A stretch of 64,000 bases of DNA from Microbacterium sp. T2.11-28 (GTDB lineage: Bacteria > Actinomycetota > Actinomycetes > Actinomycetales > Microbacteriaceae): assembly GCF_950097975.1 (NCBI RefSeq), contig NZ_CATNHF010000001.1:799446-863445 (forward strand), in the 5' to 3' direction. Below are positions 26,893 through 35,425 of this stretch, one piece after another. Numbering within the stretch: position 1 is the first letter of the stretch; each line of letters starts with the position of its first letter. Below the pieces are notes generated by a model. That model searched no databases and was not told the DNA's origin. It was given only the letters and a program-made list of their open reading frames with translations. The translations under genes were made by a program, and so were the position numbers.

Positions 26893-27696
26893 GTGACATC
26901 CCGTGTCGCGCCAAGGACCGTCGTCGAGTCGCTCCTCCCCGCATCGGGCTCGATCGCGTTGCCAGACGTGTATCGCGTGAGCGCGATGGCCGGGCTGGAG
27001 GAGCAACCGGTCCGGCTCGCGATCCGCCGACTCATCCTGGCAGGCGACCTCAGCCAGCACGGCCGTGGACGCAGCGGATTCCTCGAAGCCACGCCGACGG
27101 GGGCGGCGCGTCTGTCTCGCGACCGCGAACGCATCGATCTCGCGTTCGCGCAAGACGCCGGCGACGTCAAGTGGGATGGGCGATGGCACCTGCATGCAGC
27201 ACGAGTCTCGGGGCAATCGCGACCTCTACAAGACCGCATCGTGCGCAACCTGGTCACAATCGGCGGCGCTCCACTCTCCATGGGGCTGGTCGTCTGCACG
27301 CGCGACCTGACCTCGGAGGTTGCCGATGATTTCCGCCCATACCTCGCGAGCGCATCGTCCGATGATCTGAGCGTTCACGGTGTGAGCGAACCGCGGGCAC
27401 TCGCAGAGCTGCTCTGGCCGTCGGAGCCGACAATCGCGCGGTACCCCACCACCACTGACGTCATCAAGCACGGTGATGAGAGCTCAATCGCATCCCCGGA
27501 GCTGAGAGCGCTCCTCCTAGCGACTTCACTGCTGAAGGCGGTTCGCTACGACCCACTTCTGCCGTCCACGCTCCTGCCGTCACCGTGGCCACCGACCGAG
27601 ATGCGCCTGACCTGGCGCGCCCGCTGGGACGACCTCCGATCGAAGACGACATTCGACATCTACCCGGACTGGCTCCGCGAACGCGCTTGGGCCTGA
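26893..27696 (+). CDS. PaaX-like winged-helix regulator
   Basis: 267 aa. The N-terminal winged helix covers about residues 12-70 (SIALPDVYRVSAMAGLEEQPVRLAIRRLILAGDLSQHGRGRSGFLEATPTG). The central VKWDGRWHLH matches the WDGRW signature of PaaX-type repressors. The C-terminal third has the helical layout of that family (ALLLATSLLKAVRYDPLLPSTLLP...W). In phenylacetate loci PaaX senses the CoA-thioester; no such pathway is here, so its ligand is unknown. GTG 26893 is the assumed start, with a longer frame from 26860 possible. Confidence 0.6.
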   Translation: MTSRVAPRTVVESLLPASGSIALPDVYRVSAMAGLEEQPVRLAIRRLILAGDLSQHGRGRSGFLEATPTGAARLSRDRERIDLAFAQDAGDVKWDGRWHLHAARVSGQSRPLQDRIVRNLVTIGGAPLSMGLVVCTRDLTSEVADDFRPYLASASSDDLSVHGVSEPRALAELLWPSEPTIARYPTTTDVIKHGDESSIASPELRALLLATSLLKAVRYDPLLPSTLLPSPWPPTEMRLTWRARWDDLRSKTTFDIYPDWLRERAWA

Positions 27697-27768
27697 GCCG
27701 AGCGCGGACTGGGCTCTCAGAGGCGGAGCACGGCGATGCCTCGTCGTCCAGCGTGGGAGGCTGGGGGG

Positions 27769-28266
27769 ATGGCTTCGAAGCATCCTCCCCGGGACTACGC
27801 ACCCCAGCCGGCCCGGTTCGGTGAGCACGCTGCTCGCCGTCTGTGGGGTCCCCTTCCGGAGGATCCGCTGGAGCGTGCGCGGAGTCGCGCGGCGCAGGTG
27901 CAGGATGCCGCGGTGGGGCAGATCCTCGCCGGGCTGAAGGCAAAACGGTTCACCCGTAAACAGTTGAAGGAACGCACCGGGTGGGGAAGTGAGCGGCTGT
28001 CCCGGTACATGACGGGGCAGGCGCCGATCCAGCTGGACGATCTGATGTTGTTGTTGGATGCGGCGGGGATTCCGTTCGCGTCGGTCGCGTGGGTGTCGAC
28101 GGAGGAGCAGTTCCGGGAGCGTCAGCGGCTGACGGATATCCAGGGGTATCTTGCGGGGCTGCAGCAGCAGGTGGGCGTGGAGCTGGCGCAGGTTCACCGG
28201 GCGAGGGATCAGTCCTTGTCCAGCTCGTCGCCCCCTACGGTGCGCGGTTTGCCTCGGGTGCGGTGA
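27769..28266 (+). CDS. XRE-like helix-turn-helix protein
   Basis: 165 aa. A helix-turn-helix is visible at about residues 55-100 (ILAGLKAKRFTRKQLKERTGWGSERLSRYMTGQAPIQLDDLMLLLDAAG), with recognition helix GSERLSRYMTG, as in XRE/Cro regulators. A coiled-coil-like C-terminus (GYLAGLQQQVGVELAQV) may dimerise. GGAGG and a G-run lie just before the ATG. It ends in a strong bidirectional hairpin shared with the convergent transposase-like gene. It may regulate the left end of the element. Confidence 0.65.
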   Translation: MASKHPPRDYAPQPARFGEHAARRLWGPLPEDPLERARSRAAQVQDAAVGQILAGLKAKRFTRKQLKERTGWGSERLSRYMTGQAPIQLDDLMLLLDAAGIPFASVAWVSTEEQFRERQRLTDIQGYLAGLQQQVGVELAQVHRARDQSLSSSSPPTVRGLPRVR

Positions 28267-28272
28267 AACGGC

Positions 28273-28302
28273 GAACGGGCCGCCCGGTGGGGCGGCCCGT
28301 TC
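28273..28302. terminator. Bidirectional terminator hairpin
   Basis: Stem GAACGGGCCGCCC / GGGCGGCCCGTTC with a 4-nt GGTG loop region, between the convergent HTH gene and the left transposase-like gene. TTCTGGTT follows on the right. Confidence 0.85.
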
Positions 28303-28313
28303 TGGTTGGTGGG

Positions 28314-29774
28314 TCAGGGAGTATCGGTCGGTGCGGATCGTTCGTGGTGTGCGGGGCGAGTGGCCGGGCATCGCAAGACCTGCGTGTGAGGTCGCTCACC
28401 TACCGGTCGGCTGTTGACGGCGGCCCAGTCCCGGATGGTGTCCGTGTTGGCTCGGAGGACCTCCATCACGCTGAGGATGCCGTTCGCGGCGATGCCACGC
28501 GCCCGCCGCCGTTCCAACGTGGGTCGCTGGTTCAGTCGGGTGAACGCGGCCTCGATCGCGTTGCGCTCGAGCTTGGCTCGGTGCTCTGCGACCGCCGTAG
28601 CCACCGCTGCCGGAATCGGGGGAACACGCCAGACACCGTCGACGCGAGGCGAAGGCTGGGAGGCTGCGCGGTGACCAGCACACCGGTGCGTGCTAGGGGA
28701 CGACGCCAGCGACGCGTAGCGCGGCGGCACCGCCGGTGCGTACAACGCGCCGGCGACCACGGTGGCGGGCTGAGCCGCCGCACGGTGGAAGGGGAACTCT
28801 CGATCCTTCGGCGCCCAGGCGGCAGCGGTGTGCACGTCCGGCAGGACACCACGGTCGGCTCCCCGTCCCGTTGCGCGGAGGTGGATACCGCGAGCGGCGA
28901 TGTGGGCACGAACGTCGGCGGCAGAGGTATCCGGCAAGGTCACAGCGCCGCGGACGGTGAGCCCGATGATGAGCTCCGGGACAGCGCGGCGCGACCGCCT
29001 GCTCCCGGGGACGAGGACAGCGAGCTCGTCACCGTGCCCGTGCTCGCGGCGCGCGCTGCTGGGGTCGCGGGGAGCGTCGCCTGGCTCGGCGGGCATGGGC
29101 GAGGCGGGGTTCTTTGTGTATCGGTTGCCCGGTCGCGTGCGGCGTCGGCGGGGCAGTTCGGTTGCTGCGTGCGTGTGGCTGCGGGAGTCGACGGCGACGC
29201 GAACGCCGTCCGGGCTGACGACGGGCAGGAAGCCGTCGAGGTGTGCGTCGATCAGCCGGTTGGCGACCTTCGCGACCCGGGCACGTGTGACCGTGGCCTC
29301 GTCGCTACGTGTGGGATCCGCGTTCGCGGCGGCGATCACCCCGGCCCGCGGCGCCGTGAACATCGGAGACGGCTCGATGGCGCGGAGGACGCGTCGCACG
29401 GCACGCGCCACGGTGGCGTAGTCGCTGACGAAGTCTTCGGGGATCTGGAGGAACGTGCGCGATGCGGGCGTCAGCCGCTTGAAGAATCCGGCGTGGAGTC
29501 CGGCGACGGTCAGACCGCGCCCTTCCAGTGCGACCGTGATCCAGCCGATGAGGACCGTGCGGTGCGACAGCACCGACGGGCGGCTGCGGCGACCGTCTTC
29601 GCGGTCCCACCGGTCGAGGAGGTCGACGACCCCGGAGCGGTCGATGACGCGTGCGGCGCGCTGAACCAGAGCGTGAGCGAGGGGTGCGCGGCGCGGGAGG
29701 ACCGCGTCGGCGCCCTTCTGGGTGGACAGGGACAGGGGGGCGATGGGGCCGTTGTGGCCAGTCATGTTTTCCAT
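28314..29774 (-). CDS. DDE-transposase-like protein, left copy
   Basis: 486 aa. It aligns by eye with the 648-aa protein at 55114-57060. At the N-terminus LVQRAARVIDRSGVVDLLDRWDRED corresponds to LVESRVRKSGVLEQLERWSAED there, and later RTFLQIPED matches RTLLGV. A probable DDE triad is D196 (VRVAVDSRSH), an Asp in ATGRGADRGVLPD, and Glu in ERNAIEAAF before TRLNQ. The Cys-containing insert of the right copy is missing, which explains the shorter length. It has no recombinase partners next to it. It could be a solo relative or a degenerated second module; the frame is open and intact. Confidence 0.65.
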   Translation of the reverse strand: MENMTGHNGPIAPLSLSTQKGADAVLPRRAPLAHALVQRAARVIDRSGVVDLLDRWDREDGRRSRPSVLSHRTVLIGWITVALEGRGLTVAGLHAGFFKRLTPASRTFLQIPEDFVSDYATVARAVRRVLRAIEPSPMFTAPRAGVIAAANADPTRSDEATVTRARVAKVANRLIDAHLDGFLPVVSPDGVRVAVDSRSHTHAATELPRRRRTRPGNRYTKNPASPMPAEPGDAPRDPSSARREHGHGDELAVLVPGSRRSRRAVPELIIGLTVRGAVTLPDTSAADVRAHIAARGIHLRATGRGADRGVLPDVHTAAAWAPKDREFPFHRAAAQPATVVAGALYAPAVPPRYASLASSPSTHRCAGHRAASQPSPRVDGVWRVPPIPAAVATAVAEHRAKLERNAIEAAFTRLNQRPTLERRRARGIAANGILSVMEVLRANTDTIRDWAAVNSRPVGERPHTQVLRCPATRPAHHERSAPTDTP

Positions 29775-30039
29775 GCTTGTCCTGTACGAGGGCGGATCAG
29801 AGACTCAACACGACATTGAGCCGATGAATCATTGAGAGATTTATGTTGCGCTCTTGAGTCAGTAGAACGGGCCGCTGAGCCTGTTTACGTCGCTGAGTCG
29901 GCGAATCGCGAAGGCCGCAGACGCGGCTGGTGACGGGTAACGAATGTCGATGAGTCGGCGGCTTTGCGAGAGCCGCGCCCGTTACGTTCGCGTGGTGAGA
30001 GCACCAGGTGGAGGCGGGAACGTTCGATCCTCGTCGCGG
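29775..30039. other. Divergent intergenic region
   Basis: 265 bp between the left transposase-like gene and the MbcA-like gene. TGAGTCGGCG occurs twice (about 29892 and 29950) and a GC-rich imperfect hairpin lies between the copies. No gene is seen; the stretch should hold both promoters. Confidence 0.5.
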
Positions 30040-30408
30040 ATGCCGAGGATCGTCGGCCCCTGTTACACAACCGCGAGCATTGCACGGACTCTCCATCTCA
30101 CCACCGACGACGTCCAACGCATGGCGGGAGCCGGGGACCTACTCGCCCTCACCACCGCCGACGGACACACCGTCTACCCGTCGTTTCAACTCGACCACGG
30201 CGTCGTCGTTGAGCACCTCGGCGATGTTCTTCGCATTCTCCGCCACGGCATCGACGACCCCTGGGCCTGGGCGCTCTGGCTCACGGGCCACCCCTCCTCC
30301 CCCACGCCAGGGTTCACGCCCCCGTCTCGTGTTGAGCAGCTGCGCGCTGGCGAGGCGCAGACTGTCCTCGTTGCCGCCGAGCACACCGCCTACGCGTGGC
30401 GATCGTGA
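30040..30408 (+). CDS. MbcA/ParS/Xre-type antitoxin-like protein (DUF2384)
   Basis: 122 aa. An N-terminal helix-turn-helix-like part (YTTASIARTLHLTTDDVQRMAGAGDLLALTTADGHTVYPSFQLD) is followed by the C-terminal domain pattern DPWAWALWLTGHPSSPTPGFTPPSRVEQLRAGEAQTVLVAAEHTAYAW, as in MbcA/DUF2384 antitoxins (W..WL, P..L..G, V...A). The usual RES-domain toxin (MbcT type) is not the next gene. A HAD phosphatase-like gene follows instead, 58 bp on. The start is uncertain; GTG codons lie upstream in frame. Confidence 0.65.
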   Translation: MPRIVGPCYTTASIARTLHLTTDDVQRMAGAGDLLALTTADGHTVYPSFQLDHGVVVEHLGDVLRILRHGIDDPWAWALWLTGHPSSPTPGFTPPSRVEQLRAGEAQTVLVAAEHTAYAWRS

Positions 30409-30466
30409 AAGTCACCTCTCACGTCCGCAGTCGATCTTCGAGGACGCAGCATGAACGAGGGCCGCG

Positions 30467-31369
30467 ATGAGCGCGCGCGCCGACGAACGCTTCCGCCCTG
30501 TCGTGGCAATCGACATCGACGGTGTCCTTCGGCTCGCGGTCCCACCAGAAGGCCCGGGGCCGGAGGGGGCGTACCCGGTGGAGATGACGGTGCGCCGCAA
30601 CGCGTACCCGGACGCCTACCACCGGCCGCCGCGCTGGGGTCGGGATGGCACCGTAACGAGCACGTACTGGTTGTCGGGGATCGGGGCGGACTGGATCCGG
30701 TCGCTGCTGGCGCGTGGGGTCGAGGTGGTGTGGGCGACGACGTGGCAGGAGTACGCGAACGTGTACTTCGCCCCCGCGCTCGACATCCCCGCGTTGCCGG
30801 TCGCGACCACGGGCAAGGAGGTCCACGGGTGGGACTCCTCGGACTGGAAGAGCGTGCGGCTCCGGGAGCGATTCCCGGGACGGCCGATCGTGTGGGTCGA
30901 TGACAACCCGGTCTCCGCCGACAAGTACGCGATCGACGAGATGCGCGCCCCGCACGATCGCGCGCTCGCATACTTCCAGTTGATCTTGAATGCCCGGGAA
31001 GGGATCCGCGCCGACCACATCCAGACGGTCGAAGAGTGGCTCGAGCTGGCATCCACGATCGAGGGTCACCGGGAGCTTCGTCGTCGCCGGCACAGGAATC
31101 GGCAGTACTGGAGGCGACTGTGGGATCGGAACCGTCACGGCACCCTCGCGCGCGCGGCCCGTTGGAAGCGCGCTAACAAGTTCATACGGACACTTGTTCC
31201 GGACGGTCGACCTCACCTGCACTCGCAGCTCGCGGACTACATGCGCGACCACACCGAGCCGGACGCCACCGAGCTCCACTTCCTCGTCGAGTACTGGTGG
31301 CGCGACGACCTCGGCGACCAGGACGCCGCGGTCGACGCGATCGAGCAATGGTTCAAGGACAACCCGTGA
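30467..31369 (+). CDS. HAD-like phosphatase domain protein
   Basis: 300 aa. HAD motif I is AIDIDGVL with D16 and D18, motif II is in VVWATTWQEYAN, and motif IV is in IVWVDDN. This pattern is what I associate with the HAD domain found in 'Swiss Army Knife' RNA-repair proteins. The C-terminal ~120 residues are basic and Trp/Arg-rich (LRRRRHRNRQYWRRLWDRNRHG) and then acidic, possibly nucleic-acid binding. It is followed at 18 bp by an unknown protein and at 40 bp more by a metallophosphoesterase, so two phosphatase folds share a transcript. Repair or defence use is an inference. Confidence 0.65.
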   Translation: MSARADERFRPVVAIDIDGVLRLAVPPEGPGPEGAYPVEMTVRRNAYPDAYHRPPRWGRDGTVTSTYWLSGIGADWIRSLLARGVEVVWATTWQEYANVYFAPALDIPALPVATTGKEVHGWDSSDWKSVRLRERFPGRPIVWVDDNPVSADKYAIDEMRAPHDRALAYFQLILNAREGIRADHIQTVEEWLELASTIEGHRELRRRRHRNRQYWRRLWDRNRHGTLARAARWKRANKFIRTLVPDGRPHLHSQLADYMRDHTEPDATELHFLVEYWWRDDLGDQDAAVDAIEQWFKDNP

Positions 31370-31387
31370 CGCGCGAGGTGGTGTCGC

Positions 31388-31936
31388 ATGCGTGATCCCG
31401 ACGACAACGACCGGTTCCGTGCCGCGCAGCTCGGTCACGCACTGCGCGTCGCCCGCGTCGTCGCCGACAGGGCCGAGTCCGCCCCTGACGGCACCGAAAC
31501 ACAGACGCCGGCTGCGCTCCGTCAACTGCTGAACGCGATCGACGCTGTTGCACCGCGCACCCACCGTGGCGAGCAAGAGGAGGAACTGACCGAGGAGGAG
31601 AGGAACTTCGTTGTCTCCGCCGGGATCCCGGTGACGGTGTTCACAGACTTCGCGCGTCAGCAGGGTGAGGACTGGGTGCTGTGGTCCGCGCTCCGCGACC
31701 ACGCCGTCCACATCCACCTCGACCAACTCACGGAACATTCCGCGCTGCTGATCATCCCCGAGTTGCACCGCGTCATCGACGCGTTCCCCCTCGACTACAC
31801 CGACCTCGACAAGTTCCGCTTTCTCCGCAGACCCGACGAACAACTCGACGGGCTCTCACCCCTCCGCTGGCTGCTCCTCGGCCGTCCCGCCCGCACGGTC
31901 GTGAAGATCATCACCGACCTGAACTACCTCCCCTGA
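31388..31936 (+). CDS. Hypothetical protein with DUF2384-like C-terminus
   Basis: 182 aa. No family is recognised over the full length. The end (LDGLSPLRWLLLGRPARTVVKIITDLNYL) resembles the P..WL..G....V tail of MbcA/ParS antitoxins, recalling the gene two positions upstream. The middle is acidic (EQEEELTEEERNFV). It is tightly placed between the HAD gene and the metallophosphoesterase, 18 and 20 bp away, so it is part of that operon. Confidence 0.55.
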   Translation: MRDPDDNDRFRAAQLGHALRVARVVADRAESAPDGTETQTPAALRQLLNAIDAVAPRTHRGEQEEELTEEERNFVVSAGIPVTVFTDFARQQGEDWVLWSALRDHAVHIHLDQLTEHSALLIIPELHRVIDAFPLDYTDLDKFRFLRRPDEQLDGLSPLRWLLLGRPARTVVKIITDLNYLP

Positions 31937-31956
31937 TCCAGAACGGGACCACCACG

Positions 31957-32808
31957 ATGAAGCCACTCGAGACCGCCCGCACCATCACCCTCCCCGACAC
32001 CCAAGTCGCGGTCTGCGGGGACTGGCACGGCAACCTCGACTGGCTCCGCACCCTGGCGCCGGCGATCACCTCGCTCGCCCCTGACGTCAGAACGGTCCTG
32101 CAGCTCGGGGACTGGTGGATGCAGACCGACGCCAGCGACCGTATCTTCACCGACGCCGGGATCGAGCGCGTCTACGTCACCCTCGGCAACCACGAACCCT
32201 GGGGGGAGATAGCCCCACTCCAGCACGCTCACCCGGGTGAAGCGATCCGCATCTCGGAAGTGACGTGGTTGCTGCCCCGCCCCGCGCGCCTCCGCATCGG
32301 CGGCCGCACAATCCTGTCCCTTGGGGGCGCCGCGTCCGTCGACCGGCAATGGCGTACCGAAGGTGTCGACTGGTGGCCCGACGAGAACATCCACGGCGTC
32401 CACGTCGAAGTGGCCATCGCGGGCGGTCCCGCAGATGTCATGCTCACCCATGAATCACCCGCCGGAACACCGGTCCGGCAAGTCCGCGAGATCCTCCGCA
32501 CCAACCCCCTCGGATTCCCGAAAGCAGCCCGTCTGGAGTCCGCCGTCTCCCGCAAGCGGGTCAGCAGAGTCTGGGACGAAGTCAAACCCGACCTACTCAT
32601 GCACGGCCACATGCACACCCCCGGCGCCGGAACCACCGACGACGGCCGCCGCGTCATCAGCGTGGGATGCGACGGACAACAAGGCAACCTCGCGTTCCTC
32701 GACCTGCAAAGCCTCGAGCTCGAAACGCCGAGCCTTCGCGAGGTCCGCCACGCCGCCGAGTCTCGCGCGAGTGCCACCGAAAAGGCTCAAGACGTCATCG
32801 AGCAGTAA
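31957..32808 (+). CDS. Calcineurin-like metallophosphoesterase
   Basis: 283 aa. All metallophosphoesterase motifs are present: GDWHG (residues 20-24), QLGDWWM, GNHEPWG, a His in LTHESPAG, and MHGHMHTPG. These coordinate two metal ions and cleave phosphoesters. There is no signal peptide, so it acts in the cytoplasm. It closes a plus-strand cluster (MbcA-like, HAD, unknown, this gene). The substrate could be nucleic-acid ends, nucleotides or protein phosphate; nothing in the sequence decides. The DyP gene converges on it. Confidence 0.85.
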   Translation: MKPLETARTITLPDTQVAVCGDWHGNLDWLRTLAPAITSLAPDVRTVLQLGDWWMQTDASDRIFTDAGIERVYVTLGNHEPWGEIAPLQHAHPGEAIRISEVTWLLPRPARLRIGGRTILSLGGAASVDRQWRTEGVDWWPDENIHGVHVEVAIAGGPADVMLTHESPAGTPVRQVREILRTNPLGFPKAARLESAVSRKRVSRVWDEVKPDLLMHGHMHTPGAGTTDDGRRVISVGCDGQQGNLAFLDLQSLELETPSLREVRHAAESRASATEKAQDVIEQ

Positions 32809-32919
32809 CGACGCAGCCACCCATGCGCCTGCCCACGGAGGAACTTCGAAGAGAGCACGGTCAGGCACGGCGGCGTCGCGAGTGGCTCCGAGGGCGAGCA
32901 AGATCGACGCAAGGTCGAG

Positions 32920-34139
32920 CTAGGACAGTAGGGTGTCGCCGATATACCCCCCTTCTTGACATCCCGGTGGGATGGCGAAGACGGCGGAGCCGATCGGTGT
33001 CGTCCATTGGTTGAGCAAGTCCAGCTCGTCGAGTCGGCGTTGGATCGGAATGAACTGTCGATCGATGTCGGCCTGATAGCTCACAAAGATGAGACCGGAG
33101 TTGGACACTTCGCCAGGATCAGGGGCGTCGTCGTAGTTGAACGATCGCCGGAAGATCCGCTCACCATCCCCATCAGACCGTGCGCGCCGCATGTGAGAGA
33201 ACTCCGGAATCACAGGGAATCCGAGAGCGTCTTTTGCGTCGAAGTCCGGTTCGTCCCGCTCGTTCGTGCCGGTGAGAGGCGCACCGTTGGTGAGGTTTCG
33301 ACCGACGGACAGTTCTCGACCCGGGCGATCGAGCTCGTCCCACGTGTCGAGATTCATCTGAATGCGGCGCAGGACCAGTCCCGTGCCACCAGTGAGCCAG
33401 CCGTCGGCCACCCAGACGAGTTGGTCGAAGTCCGCTGTGTCTGGCTGGGGGTTGACCGTCTCGTCGACTTGTCCAAAGAGATTTCTCATGGCGGTGCCGT
33501 CGGTGGCAGAGCCGAAAGCACGTCGGAATCCCGTCTGGGTCCATCGCACGGTGGCGAACGCACGTGTGTCCTTCAAGAGCATGCGTGCGGCGTGCGCGAC
33601 ACTCATGGGCTCGTCCCCGCTCACCTGGATGAGGAGGTCGCCGTGCGAGAACTCGTCGCGCAGTTTGTCGATAGAAAATGCTGGAAGTGGGCGAAGCCAG
33701 GTTGGTGCGTCGCCGTCCGCGCGCCGCACGAACCCTGGTCCGAATCCGAACGTGACGGTGAGCCGCGCGGGGGTTGCGGCGAGCTCCGCCTCCCCTGAGT
33801 CAGTCGCGACGCATCGTCGGACAAGAGTCGCATCATCTGCCGGAGACGCGTGCGGTCGACGTCCTCGGCGAGATCGAGGCCGACGAAAAGTCCGTGCGCG
33901 GCGGGAGCTGACGCGATGCCGGCTTGATGGGTTCCGTCGAACGGGATCGTCGCCGTGCCGTTGAGTTCGCGCGGGACGTCGGCCACAGGCTCGGGCTCTG
34001 GGTCACCTGAAGTGGAGATGGCGTAGCCGGCGCCGATCGCCGCGGCGGCGCCGATGCCGGCGACAGCTCCCCCGAGAAGGAACTGTCGCCGGCTCGACGT
34101 CGGCGGACCCGGCGTGCGGCCGTGATCCGTGTCACTCAT
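32920..34139 (-). pseudogene. DyP-type peroxidase (EfeB-like), frameshifted
   Basis: The N-terminal frame (34139 to about 33795) has a Tat signal SRRQFLLGG followed by the peroxidase start GTATIPFDGTHQAGIASAPAAHGLFVGLDL. The C-terminal frame (to 32920) holds the rest, including LFGQVDET, LDRPGRELSVGRNLTNGAPLTG, FSHMRRARSD (heme His region) and FVSYQADIDRQF. The frames join smoothly if one G is restored in the four-G run at 33792-33795 (C-run on the plus strand), giving LTQGEAELAATPARLTVTFGFGPGF. This is either a recent inactivation or a homopolymer sequencing error. The gene starts by 4-bp overlap with PCuAC and would encode an exported heme peroxidase. Confidence 0.85.
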
Positions 34140-34684
34140 TCGTCGCCGTCTCCCATGTCCATCCCGCCAGAGTCGTCTCCGACGTAGTTCTCGTTCGCGC
34201 CGGAGTAGTCCTTCACGACCGCGGAGAAGTCGAGCGTGGACCCGTCGGAGAACTCGAGCGTGAAAGGCACTTCCGCGCCCGCCGTGAGCGGCTCCGAGAT
34301 TTCCATGAGCATCAGGTGATTGCCGGCCGGGGACAGCGGGAACTCTCCTCCGGCCGGGATGGTGAAGCCGCCTTCAATGGGTCGCATCACCATCGTTCCC
34401 GTCTCGTCCTCGACGGTCTCATGAAGCTCGGCGACCGGTGCCGCCGGCGTCGTGACCGCGACGACAGTCGCGTCAGTGTCAGCGTCGGGGTTCGTGATGA
34501 GCCCGAACCCGGCTGTCATCCCTGAGTCCGCACTCTTGACCCAGGCGTCGGTGACTGTGACGCTGTCCCCCGCCGGCAGTGAAGTTGTCGACGGCGCTGG
34601 CGCGGCCCCAGCGCTGCATCCAGAGAGGATCAAGCCGGCGACGCCAACCGCGAGACCGACCATTGTGAGCTTGCGAGCGTTCAT
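34136..34684 (-). CDS. PCu(A)C copper chaperone lipoprotein
   Basis: 182 aa. The lipobox is LSGC. The PCuAC fold is shown by TDAWVKSADSGMTAGFGLITNPDADTD, an AELHETVEDETGTMVMRPI segment with the copper-binding His and Met, and SPAGNHLMLMEISEPL with a second HLMLM site. A Met/Asp-rich tail (GGMDMGDGDE) may add metal ligands. The family delivers Cu(I) to the CuA site of cytochrome c oxidase or to other periplasmic partners. It lies between CopC and the DyP peroxidase in a leftward operon. Confidence 0.9.
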   Translation of the reverse strand: MNARKLTMVGLAVGVAGLILSGCSAGAAPAPSTTSLPAGDSVTVTDAWVKSADSGMTAGFGLITNPDADTDATVVAVTTPAAPVAELHETVEDETGTMVMRPIEGGFTIPAGGEFPLSPAGNHLMLMEISEPLTAGAEVPFTLEFSDGSTLDFSAVVKDYSGANENYVGDDSGGMDMGDGDE

Positions 34685-34722
34685 GTGATGAGAAGCCTTT
34701 CGATTCGTGGAGTTCGTGAGAT

Positions 34723-35301
34723 TCATGAGTGGTGGCCGCTCGCGCGCGTGGCGGCGCGACGACGGGTGTAGACGATGGCGACGTAGATCGACACCGCGAG
34801 GACGGCTCCTGCTGCCCCCATGAGAAGCACCTGCCAGAACGCGAGCGGCGCCGCGTCTGTGCTGACGTCGCCAGCGACTTCGACCGAGGAGTCTGGCGGC
34901 GAGCCGGTCGATACCTGCGTGAAGGGTTGGCCGTCGCCGACGGTGAACGGAATGAGTGAGCTGATCGGATGCCCGTCGCCGGACACGACCCGCCAACGCA
35001 CTTGATAGCCCGCCGCGGGCATGTCCGCGGCGACCGGGACGACCACGGTCGCACCGTCGATGACAGGGTCTCCCTCAGCCCAGTCCTTCCCACTCTCGTC
35101 TACGACGACGATGACGGCTCCGACAGTGAGAACTTCGTCGGTGAACACAAGCTCGATCTGGGAAGGAGCCTCGGCGAACCTTTCATTCTCAGTTGGGGAG
35201 CTCGACAGGAGATCTTCATGGGCGAACGCAGGCGCGGTCTGGGTGGTCAGAATCGCAGCGGCGGTCGCAAGTACAAGCAGTGATTTCGTTCTTCTGTGCA
35301 C
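34723..35301 (-). CDS. copC: CopC domain copper-binding protein
   Basis: 192 aa from GTG. A signal peptide ends near APAFA, leaving the mature N-terminal His (HEDLLSSSPTENERFAEAPSQIELVFTDEV), which is the CopC Cu(II) brace residue. The second histidine is in DGHPISSLIPFTVGDG. A C-terminal transmembrane helix (FWQVLLMGAAGAVLAVSIYVAIVY) anchors it. The fused CopD channel is missing. It is in the same operon as PCuAC. Confidence 0.92.
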   Translation of the reverse strand: MHRRTKSLLVLATAAAILTTQTAPAFAHEDLLSSSPTENERFAEAPSQIELVFTDEVLTVGAVIVVVDESGKDWAEGDPVIDGATVVVPVAADMPAAGYQVRWRVVSGDGHPISSLIPFTVGDGQPFTQVSTGSPPDSSVEVAGDVSTDAAPLAFWQVLLMGAAGAVLAVSIYVAIVYTRRRAATRASGHHS

Positions 35302-35425
35302 GTGTCACAGACCTTTCGTGCCGTGCGCGAGAACCCCGCGCACACTCGGGTAAGAGCCGCGCGCAGAATCGCCAAGCGCGCGGGTGAAATCCCCGACGCG
35401 GCTCAGATGCGCGGCGGGGTGAAGG

